A DNA stretch of 64,000 nt. It comes from Merluccius polli (lineage: Eukaryota; Chordata; Actinopteri; Gadiformes; Merlucciidae). How positions within the stretch are numbered: position 1 is the first letter of the stretch; every line of letters starts with the position of its first letter. The position numbers were made by a program, and so were the translations under genes. Shown piece by piece: positions 34,761 to 44,200 of the stretch. The DNA is taken from the NCBI GenBank assembly GCA_030340625.1, contig JAOPHQ010002847.1, positions 432,099 through 496,098 on the forward strand, given 5' to 3'. The notes under the pieces are model-generated. The model was not told where the DNA came from, did not search any database, and saw nothing but the letters and a program-made list of their open reading frames with translations.

Positions 34761-35220
34761 TGTTATGTCTCGTCAAGTGTGTTGAATTTAGTCATGTTCA
34801 TGTTCAGTGTTTTGTGTTCAGGCACTTCCTGTTTTATTTTGTACTCACCTTTTCCCTCTCGTTTCAGACCCAGACTTCCTCCCTTTGTTCTTTTCCCGCC
34901 TTTGTAATTGTCTTCCCCGTCCCTGATTGGTTTCACCTGTGTTCACTCCCCTCTTGTATAAATAGTCCTTGTCTCCCTTTGTCTTTGTCAGTTCGTCTTG
35001 TTCATTTCATGGATGTGTTCATCAAGTGTGACCGCTCAGCGATAGTGTATATTTGTGTCGAGTCTCGTGTGAGTTAAGATTATTGATCCTCTTTTGAGAG
35101 CACCTTTTGTTTGTTTTTTGCATCCTCTTTTGAGAGCGTTTTTGTAAATAAATACTTTTGTTAGTTATCAAATCATCAGTCGTGCATTTGAGTCCCTCAG
35201 AACTGTCTCAGGTCGTGACA
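34761..35220 (+). repeat. 5' LTR of the Gypsy element (460 bp)
   Basis: Begins TGTTATGTCTCGTCAAGTGT and ends GGTCGTGACA (TG...CA). The same first 35 bases recur at 51,583-51,617. TATAAATAG at about 34,965 and AATAAATAC at about 35,147 are likely promoter and polyadenylation motifs. Directly downstream GAACGAACTGACC is the expected primer-binding/leader position. Confidence 0.92.
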
Positions 35221-35238
35221 GAACGAACTGACCAAAAT

Positions 35239-35963
35239 ATGGACTCAGCCGAATCAAAGAGACTCCAAACTGCCCTCTCTGCATTTCTCAGCATGAGGTG
35301 CAGCTGAGTACTATAGGCCATGGTGTGAAAGACCTCACAGAGCGTCAGGAGGAGTTTCAAGCCTCTGTCACCTCTCAAATCAACCACCTGGCGGAGCAAA
35401 TGCACAAAGTCCTCACTCACCTGGGAACAGCACCTTCTGCGACACCACCTGCAGAGAATCCTGGAGCTGCACCGACTGTTAGCCAGATGGCTCCCATGTC
35501 TCTGCGTCTGGCCTCCCCTGAGAAGTTTTCAGGGGACTCAGGGGACTGTAGAACTTTCTTAGTTCAGTGCGATTTGCACTTCAAGCACAACCCAGCTGCC
35601 TTTGTGTCGGACCAAGCTAAAGTGGCCTTTATGATGTCTCATTTAATTGGCAGAGCGGCTGCTTGGGCTACTGCAGAATGGTCCAGAGACTCCTATGTTT
35701 GTCAGTCACTCACAGTGTTTCAAGATACCACGAGCAAAATATTTGATCACTCCTCACCGGCCAGAGAAGCCTCTCGGGCTCTCATGCAGATCAAGCAGCA
35801 CCATCACCAAGTTGTCGACTATGCCATTGAGTTCCGCACAGTAGCCGCTGATAGCGGGTGGAACACACCAGCTCTAATAGACGCTTTTATGAATGGGCTC
35901 TCAGAACCCATAAAAGATCATTTGGCTCCCTTGGAGTTACCCCAGGATTTAGAAGCCGATTGA
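35239..35963 (+). pseudogene. Gypsy gag (frameshifted)
   Basis: An ATG at 35,239 starts MDSAESKRLQTALSAFLS. The reading changes frame near 35,285 and continues to 35,963 with a coiled-coil-like N-terminal part (GVKDLTERQEEFQASVTSQ) and a capsid-like part (LRLASPEKFSGDSGDCRTFL, then FKHNPAAFVSDQAKVAFMMS). This is the retrotransposon Gag fold also domesticated in RTL/PEG10-type genes. The end LPQDLEAD is followed by unrelated DNA in place of the zinc knuckle, so gag is truncated as well as frameshifted. Confidence 0.85.
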
Positions 35964-36150
35964 AGCGCGATTGTCGCCGGGAGGGGGGGTGCGTGATTGT
36001 CGGGGGGGGGGAGATGTCATGTCATCGTGCGCGCCTATCGCATGATTTAGACTTGACGGTTTCGCAATTGGTTTGCACATTTTTAAAAGTGGTGGGGACA
36101 AAATGAATCTTGACGAAAACTGGTGGGTACTCGTCCCCAGCGTCCCCAGT
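35964..36150. other. Foreign insert or replacement between gag and protease
   Basis: G-rich, CpG-containing sequence with GTGGTGGGGACAAAATG and CTCGTCCCCAGCGTCCCC interrupts the Gypsy coding sequence where the nucleocapsid zinc knuckle is expected. It resembles a short dispersed repeat but I could not define ends or a duplication. Confidence 0.4.
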
Positions 36151-36159
36151 GTAACTGAC

Positions 36160-36737
36160 GCCTATGCAGCTGGGCCATTCACTCGCCACCTGCCCGGGAA
36201 AAGATCGAGCTCACCAGCCAGGAGGAGGGCGCTGTTGAGCAGGGTCGCTTCTGCCTTTCCTCCTCGATCCTTGACTCAGGTAAAACTTTCCATAAATGAT
36301 CAGTCTGTAACTGAGGGAGTTTTAATTGACTCCGGGGCAGACGAGAGTCTCATAGACTGGAATCTAGCCCGACAGAATCAGATAAAGACGGTTCCTTAGA
36401 CGGTCGTCTATTGTTCACAGTCACTCATTGTACTGAACCCATACAGGTGACGATAGGGGACAACCACACAGAATTCATGCAATTTCACTTATTCAATTTC
36501 ACTTATTCAACTCCGCTGATTTTGGGATTCCCATGGCTAAAGAAACATAATCCACACATTGATTGGCGCTCTGGCAAAATTAAGGGGTGGCGAGAGGGCT
36601 GTGAACACTCATGTAAAGTGATTTGTGGGACTAGGAATAACACTTCAGAGGTTCTGAGAACTGAACTTAGCACTGACAACGACTCTGACTACCCGGATTT
36701 ATCAAAAGTACCTGCATGTTATCACGATTTAAAATAA
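36160..36737 (+). pseudogene. Gypsy aspartic protease region
   Basis: After an RHLPGKRSSSPARR-type stretch, the frame 36,073-36,399 shows VLIDSGADESLIDW, the D-S-G-A catalytic motif of retroviral-type aspartic proteases. A stop at 36,398-36,400 and a frame change separate it from the next part (36,411-36,737), which contains PLILGFPWLKKHNPHIDW, the usual C-terminal protease sequence before RT. The catalytic aspartate is intact but the frame is not. Confidence 0.82.
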
Positions 36738-36758
36738 GTTTTTAACAAGACAAAAGCC

Positions 36759-37616
36759 ATGTCACTGCCCCCTCATCGACCCTTTGACTGCGCCATTGAC
36801 TTGCTGCCTGGTGCGCCCATCCCCAAGGGGCGTCTTTACTCCATCTCTGGGCCAGAGAGAGCAGCCATGGACGACTACATCACCTCCTCGCTCAAGGCTG
36901 GAATAATTCGTCCATCCTCCTCTCCAGCTGGTGCAGGTTTTTTTTTCGTGAGTAAGAAAGATGGTTCTCTAAGACCATGTATTGACTATAGCCCCCTAAA
37001 TGCCATAACAGTGAAGAATCGTTACCCTCTCCCATTGATTGCATCTGCTTTTGAACTGCTCCAAACAGCCAGAGTATTCACTAAACTAGACCTTCAAAAC
37101 GCTTATCATCTCATCAGAATCCGAAAAGGAGATGAATGGAAGACTGGTTTTAACACTCCTAGTGGACATTATGAATATCTGGTCATGCCTTTCGGACTTT
37201 GCAATGCCCCAGCAGTATTTCAGACATTTGTGAATGACATTTTGCGAGAGTTTTTGAACGTATTTGTGTTTGTCTACCTCGACGACATTCTCATTTTCTC
37301 ACCAGATGAGGACACTCATGAAATTCATGTTCGTCAAGTCCTGCAGAAGCTGTTGGAGAATCAACTATACATCAAAGCTGAGAAATGTGAGTTTCATGCA
37401 GCCACTGTCAGCTTTCTGGGCTACATTGTCACAGCCAACAAGGTGCAGATGGACCCGACTAAGGTCAGTGCGGTGGCCAATTGGCCAACTCTGGACAGCC
37501 GCAAGAAGGTACAGCAGTTCCTCGGCTTTGCCAACTTCTACAGAAAATTAATTCGCAATTTCAGTTCTGTTGCTGCCCCCCTGCATGCTCTCACCTCCTC
37601 TAAGGTACCTTTTCGA
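36759..37616 (+). pseudogene. Gypsy reverse transcriptase
   Basis: A continuous frame of about 286 codons covers most of RT: GRLYSISGPERAAMDDYI, GFFFVSKKDGSLRPCIDYSP, TKLDLQNAYHLIRIRKGDEW (motif A aspartate), MPFGLCNAPAVFQTF (motif B), VYLDDILIFS (catalytic YLDD, about 37,276) and FLGFANFYRKLIRNF (connection). It ends where a hAT copy entered. The coding resumes at 38,492. Residues needed for catalysis are present, but the gene is broken by the insertion. Confidence 0.93.
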
Positions 37617-38491
37617 TAGTGTTGCACCGATACCATTTTTTGGCCCCCGATACCGATACCGATACCCGGCTGTGCAGTATCGGCCGATACCGATACCATA
37701 CCGATACCACGCCGGAAAAAAAAAAAAAATATATATATATATATACACAAGCTTTTTTTCTTCTAATACTAAAGAACTGCATACTCACTTGGATGTAAAA
37801 TCATTGCCATCATGGCTTAATTACTAGTATAATTAGATAATATAGTAGTAGTATGTAGCGGGGGGGGGGGGGGGGAATCGGGGAGAAGCCGATTACAGCT
37901 TAACTCGTCGTCTGTGATGCGGTCACTGTCTGTCCATTTGAGCGATCTCCCGCCTGTGAGCAAGACGCGTCTCCCTCTCTCTCCTGCTTTTTCCCCTCTT
38001 CTCCTTGTTTGTGTCCGCATGGCACCCCGGGGAGCGGGGGGGGGGGGGCATGGGTGGTGATCGGGTGCGTCGCACCGGCAGGCGGACCCGCTCACTGAGT
38101 TTCCCCGCACCGGCGCGTCCGCAGGCGGAGCAACTTTTCTGTGCGCCGCGCGGCTGAACCGCGCGCCCTCCGCGTCTCCGGTGCTTTTTTTTCTTTCTTT
38201 TTTTTGGTACATTGTCGTCGTCGCTTGTCGGTCGGTCAACATGCGCGGCCGGGCGGCCGGAGTGGGCCAATAGGATAGCTGCTTGGCACGGCATGCACTG
38301 AACACGTGTGATCACACGCAGCAGTGAGTGAAGGGAGAGAAAGACGCAAAGCGCTGCGTTCCAAGTTTCATATTAGTATATGTAAATGGAATCGGCGCAT
38401 TATTTGTTCGTACTCGCCGATACCGATGCCAGCATTTTAGCGCGGTATCGGGGCCCCTCCCGATACTAGTATCGGTATCGGTGCAACACTA
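37617..38491. mobile_element. hAT-type element, 875 bp, inside Gypsy pol
   Basis: Starts TAGTGTTGCACCGATACC and ends GGTATCGGTGCAACACTA, long matching inverted termini. It is flanked by a perfect 8-bp duplication CTTTTCGA (37,609-37,616 and 38,492-38,499). The interior is GC-rich with runs of G (37,860-37,875, 38,037-38,048) and shows no transposase motif. Frames inside, such as the minus-strand ones at 37,817-38,315, are not credible genes. Confidence 0.94.
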
Positions 38492-38499
38492 CTTTTCGA

Positions 38500-39328
38500 T
38501 GGACCCCCGAGACCGAAAAAGCCTTCCAATGTCTCAAAGAAAGGTTCACCACCGCACCTGTACTCACTGTTCCTGACCCCCAACGACAGTTTGTGGTGGA
38601 GGTTGATGCTTCCAACAAGGGCATTGGGGCGGTGTTGTCCCAGAGGTCTGCCAAAGACAACAGGATGCACCCCTGCGCCTATCTGTCGCGTAAGTTACTC
38701 CTGCAGAAAAGAAATATGATGTCGGTAATAAAGAACTGTTGGCTGTTAAAGCAGCGCTGGAGGAATGGAGGCACTGGTTAGAGGGGGCAGACCAACCTTT
38801 TTTAGTGTGGACCGACCATAAGAACTTAGAGTACATCAGAAAAGCTAAACGTATGAACTCACGCCAGGCCAGGTGGACCCTCTTTTTTAGCAGGTTCAAT
38901 TTCACACTGTCTTTCCGACCTGGCTCACAAAACGCAAAACCAGATGCTCTGTGCCGCCTTCATGACCCTGAACCTGTTGCCAAAGAACCTGAAACAATCC
39001 TTCCACTGAACTGTGTGGTTGGAGCGGTGACATGGCAGATAGAATCTGATGTGAAGCAGGCTAATGTCGTGAGCCCAGCACCTAGTGGGTGTCCTAGTAA
39101 CCGTTTGTTTGTTCCGGTGTCATTATGCTCTAAGGTAATTCACTGGGCTCACACGTCCATGCTCACGTGCCATCCAGGCATCAAACGAACTATATACGTC
39201 ATCAAGCAGTGGTTCTGGTGGCCAGCCATGGATAAGGAAGTGTCTGAGTATGTGGCTGCCTGTCCAGTGTGTGCCCGGAATAAGACGTCGCCTCGGGCCC
39301 AAATGGGCTTGCTTCACCCGCTGCCGCT
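38500..39328 (+). pseudogene. Gypsy RNase H and integrase zinc-binding part
   Basis: It resumes with WTPETEKAFQCLKERF and the RNase H start FVVEVDASNKGIGAVLSQ (aspartate present). A frameshift near 38,700 follows. The frame from 38,739 continues with RNase H (FLVWTDHKNLEYIRKAKR, then PDALCR) and the integrase H2C2 zinc finger (HWAHTSMLTCHPGI, then CPVCARNK). The frame is cut at 39,328 by the 5' LTR of the retrovirus; the catalytic integrase core lies beyond it at 50,505. Confidence 0.9.
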
Positions 39329-39840
39329 ATGGGAGAAAATTACTAGTTGGTTACAATACAGTTAACAGTAATTTACACATTTTTTCATTCTACTATTAAA
39401 ATAAGAAAGAACATATATTATCTTGCCCAAGTACTATATGAACGAAGTAAGCGTTTAAGTTATTTGTTGTTTTGGTGGCCTAAGGTTTGCATTAGCAGGG
39501 TACATGCAGGGTAAACTTTGTCCCTCACGCCATATGCGGACCTTACCCAGAGTGTTATCTAGATGTATGGTAAACATACGATGAAACATCAACAAAGATG
39601 AAGGACACAGGGAGCCTCCTGTATAGAGCACTGTGATTGGCAACTGCATGTGGGTGGCTCAGATGCATATGTGTATATAATTCAGAGCGTGACTACTGGA
39701 AGTCAGTTCCTTTGCAAACTAACTCAGATTTTGTTGTTACTTCTTGCAAGTGATAATAAAGTCTTATATCTTCAGACCACAACTCTCTCTCGAACCTCTC
39801 TTCTTCAGTTTAAGTGTTAGATGCGGTTTTCTCCACCTCA
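39329..39840 (+). repeat. 5' LTR of the endogenous retrovirus (512 bp)
   Basis: Begins ATGGGAGAAAATTACTAG and ends TTTTCTCCACCTCA. TATATAA at 39,674-39,680 is the likely TATA box and AATAAA at 39,755-39,760 the polyadenylation signal, which places U3/R/U5 in normal order. The start with AT rather than TG is inferred from the 5-bp target duplication; a TG start at 39,330 is the alternative. Confidence 0.94.
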
Positions 39841-39844
39841 TATT

Positions 39845-39862
39845 TGGCGTCACGAACAGGAT
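39845..39862 (+). promoter_or_regulatory. Retroviral primer-binding site, apparently tRNA-Ser type
   Basis: TGGCGTCACGAACAGGAT lies 4 bp after the LTR. It is the complement of ATCCTGTTCGTGACGCCA, which from memory is the 3' end of a vertebrate serine tRNA including CCA. It differs from the usual Pro, Lys, His or Trp primer sites. The tRNA assignment should be checked against a tRNA set. Confidence 0.7.
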
Positions 39863-41260
39863 TGAAGAACAGGGACCCCTGCTGGGCTGCTGAGTCAGGG
39901 ACCGCAAGGGTCACACAAAAACGGGTGGCCACCCAACTTAAGCGGTAAGCATTGCTCTTACTTATTAAATTCATAAATATTGTGTGATCATTGTCTACCT
40001 GGCTCTGACGCCCAGTGGTAAGTATAGGTCTCTCCAAAAAAGAACCAAAAGCATATATGTTGTAGAAGAAGGAGAGAAAAGGAGAGTGGCTTGGAATGAA
40101 TTTGATGCATGCATGCACACACAACGTTTTGTGATTTATATATATTACAGCGGAGTGTGGAGTCGATCCGGAGTCCTCTGGAGATTGGTATGAGTAGGGC
40201 CCGGTAAACGCGACCGGACATCGCCCAGTGGCCTACTATACGGACAATTCCATGAGTTATGTTCTATAGTGGTTGGTATGAGTAAGGTCCAGTAAACGCG
40301 ATTAGAACCTCGCTCAGTGACTTACTATACAGACAATCCTATGTGGTTTTTTGGTAAACAGGGGAGTGACGTCCTGAAAAGATCCTGAGGTTAGGACATA
40401 GATAAAATAAAAACCAGCTGACAGGTTTAAACAGCCTGTTGGATAGTGATTAAAGGCGAGTTAGTGATTTTCCACTCAGAACCTTGCACAACAAATTCGA
40501 CCGTTTTTCGACACGCTATAAAAAGTTGCATAAGTCGTTTTTCTTTCTGTATTCAAGCCGTGATAGTGTTTTTTCACTCGGAGACTTGTACGGCCCGTTT
40601 TGTTTTATTTTTTGTCACGAATAGATTGAAAAGACAGAGAAGTGCTGGAAAAGAGTATGAAAGCACCTCAATATTAGTAATAATTATATTTGGTAACAAT
40701 TGATTTGTCTGAGGCAAATGTGTAAAACCTTCCTGGATTTGTAGTACATAAGTCAACCCGCTACTATAGATCAAGAGAGAAAGAGAGCTTGGAGATCATG
40801 AAGGGAGGGGGGAGTAAGCCCAGAGGCAAGAACAGAAGTGAGAATCGGCAAAGGTGGGAGGGGAGCACATTTCAATCGGTAGAGATAAAGAAAAGTTGTT
40901 AAACTAACTAGTAGAATAAATTCAAATAAATAGTATTAAGAATAGTGTTTTTAGGAGTTAGGTGATATAGGGTTAAGCAAAGTGGTTTGGGGCCTGTAGA
41001 GAGCAGGGGTGAGAAAGAAGGAGAGGAGAACAGTGAGAAAAGGTGGGGGTCGAGCAGCTTTGGGGGAGCCGCAATTCAGAAAAAAAAGAAAAAAAAAGGA
41101 GCTTGGCTAGAGAAGTCAGGAATCAGAAAAGGTGGGAGGGGAGCAGAGCAGCTTTACATTCACTTGGAGAAGACAGAGGAAAAGGCGTGAAAGTAAAACT
41201 GTATTAAATAACAATAGAATAAATCTAGATAATCAATAACTAAATACATTATTAAATATC
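39863..41260 (+). other. Retroviral leader with duplicated blocks and candidate splice donor
   Basis: This is a long non-coding leader. A pair of related blocks (40,184-40,258 and 40,272-40,347) shares TTGGTATGAGTA, GTAAACGCGA and ACTATAC(G/A)GACAAT(T/C)C. A second, weaker pair is at 40,459-40,507 and 40,563-40,612. GTGGTAAGTATAGG at 40,015-40,028 contains a good splice donor (GT at 40,018) that could serve the envelope mRNA. The last 450 bp are purine-rich, with AAGGTGGGAGGGGAGC repeated. Packaging signals normally lie in this region; none can be proven. Confidence 0.6.
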
Positions 41261-44200
41261 ATGGCCCCTACAGCAGTAGACATAGTGGTTAAAAAGAACC
41301 CCTTAAATAAAGAGGAGATAACAAAAATTTCAGCTAAATGGGGTAAGAGGACTGCCAAATTGGGAACAAAGTGGCCAGAGGGAGGAACATTTGACGCAGT
41401 GGTGTGTGAGGAAATGGAGGTGATGATGAAAAATCACAAAATAAATAAAAAAGGGAAAAAAGCGATTGAGAAAAGAGAAAGAGAGAGAATGATACTAGGA
41501 CTGTTCCAAAAAGAAGGAACACGGTGGAGACAGAGAGAAAGAACTGCTAGGGAAATGGTGAGTGGAGCTGAGAAAGATGAAAAGGTTCAGCCACCTCCGT
41601 ACAGAACAGGACTATACCCAATGATAACAGGCACGGTAGAGGTTAAAGGGGAGGTTGAGCTGGATAGGGAGAAAGATAAAGCATGTAGAACCCAGAAAGG
41701 GAGAGGACCACCCTTACACATGGACTGTTACAGAGGCGTTAGAGGAACAGTCCATGATTGGAGAAGCAATAGTGGTAGTGATAGTGATGAAGATGAGGGG
41801 GGTCAAAGGGGAAGAAGGTCAAAAGTAGGTCAGATTGAGTTGGCAGCGGGGCACAGCCCTGGAGATATATTCTGCAGTGAGCCACAAGGGAAAGAAAGGG
41901 AGGAAGTCGAGACTAGCAACAGATCAGCGTTAGATCCCCTAGTGTTCGACTTGCAGGAGGAACTTAGGAGATCACAAAGAAAGAAAAAATCGACAAAAAA
42001 GCCAGGACTTTATCCTATCTTGGTGAAGGGACAGCAAGTTCAGTATATCCCATGGGGGTCCCAAGATTTGGAAGGGGTGGCGCTAAATTTACCTGATATC
42101 ACCCATGGGGCTACAAAGTGGATAAGGAAAGTTGAGGAATTAACAATGGGAAAAATAATGGCGGTGGGTGATCTAAAAGCTCTGTTGGCTAGGGTGCTGG
42201 GGATAAACAAGATGGAGAGCTTGTTGACCAACGGGGGGTTGGGTGAACTACTGAACAGGGTCTCTGATGGAACTACATTTGACACTTATAGAAAAGCAAC
42301 ATGGGAAGTACTCAGAAGCGAGTACCCAGTCTGTGTGGATCACAGAAGCCTGAGAGGCCACGCAATAGGTGACACAGAGAACCCTGCAACTTTCCTACAG
42401 AAGCAAGTCACAAGGTGGCACTTGGAGACGGAGAAAGACCCAGAGACGGATCAATTGGTCTCGGTTTTGTTCAGAACTGCTATACTAGAAGCATTACCTG
42501 GCCCGGTCAAAAGCAAGCTAGGAGATGTGGTGGGACTAACCTCATCAAAGACTCACAAAGAGTTCAGCGATCATCTGGTCCACGCAGTGGAGAGATATCG
42601 TCAGAGCGAACTTAAGATTCAAGAACAAAGCAAAGAGGTGCAGAGAAAACTGACTCAACTTCAGTTAGAAGAACTTACAAAGAAAGAAAAGAAAAGGCAG
42701 GCGGTGGTGGTTGAACCAGATGTTGCAATAATGCAAAATGTCCAACAAGCACCACCACAGGTCCAACCTTTTCAGCAGACCTTCTCTTCCCTAGCACAAC
42801 AGCCTCAGGGCCGAGGGTCACTCACCCCACCTGTAGTTAATATTTATACACAGAATAGTGGGAATCCGAGGGGTGGGAATACACAAAATCAATATAGGAA
42901 ACAGCCTAAATACACTCAACAGCAGGGACAGTCTGGTTATGCCCCGAGACAGGGTGCCCCAGGGCAGAATAGAGGGGTGGTGGTGTGTTGGGGATGTAAC
43001 CAGGAAGGACATATGAGAAAAGAGTGTTTGACCAACCCCCTCCCACATAAGCAGCAGCAGGGAGCAGCTATGACAGCACAAGATGCTGATCAGTCATCAG
43101 CAATCAAAGAGTGGTTCAGGGACACAGATAAAGCACCTCACATTACCCTACTGATAAACGAGGGTTTTGAAGCAAAACACCTGGGGGCAATGATGTCCTA
43201 TGAGAAACAACTAAAATGGGAGGAAACAGAACACCAGTTAATTCTCCAGTCATGTTGTAAAAAATATTTGAAGATATTATGCTACGCACACATAGCAGGA
43301 GTTTTACAGGAAGTAGAAGTGATTAACAAACAACAAGAACCACTAACAACAGAACAACTGCTCGTTGACAGGCAGACAAAATTGAGGACAGAAATGGAAG
43401 TGACTGTACCTGGACAGGTATGGTCACAATCCGATACCGATGTAGGGTTAGTGCATTCAGCCAATGCGATAAAAGTCCAAATCAAACCAAACGTTCAACT
43501 GCCATGGCGTAAACAATATTATATGAAAACCGAGGCTGAGGTAGGCATAGCCCCCACTATGGACGGACTAATAAAGGCAGGTGTTATAATAGAAACAAAA
43601 AGTAACTGTAATACTCCTTTACTTCCGGTACTAAAGGCAGATAAACAAAAATGGCGGTTGGTACATGATTTACGGGCTGTTAATGATGTAGTGGAGGATA
43701 TGCAGGCCGAAGTTCCAAATCCGCACACGATGTTGACCAATGTTCCTCCTGATGCCAAGTATTTCACAGTCATTGATTTATGTGGTGCATTCTTTAGTGT
43801 CCCTCTTGCAGAAGAGAGCAGACATTTGTTCGCGTTTACGTATAAAGGTAAACAATACACTTATACAAGAATGCCACAAGGGTTCAAACATTCTCCGCAT
43901 TTGTTTAATCAGGTGTTGAAAAACGATTTGAACGAACTGGTACTACACGGTACCTTGATACAGTATGTGGATGATCTCTTGATATGTTCTCCTACATTGG
44001 AACAATGTCATGAGGACTCCATGGCTGTATTAACACGACTGGCAATAGGGGGACACAAAGTATCCCGGAAAAAATTGCAATACTGCCAGACAGATGTCGA
44101 ATATTTGGGGAGGCTAATAGCGCATCAAACTAAAGCAATAGCACCCACTCAGCTCGAGGGAATTAGCAAAGCACCTAAACCGAACACGGTGCGACAAATG

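Noticed and set aside
37817..38315. Arg/Pro-rich minus-strand frames
   Set aside because: They lie wholly inside the 37,617-38,491 hAT copy and result from its high GC content.
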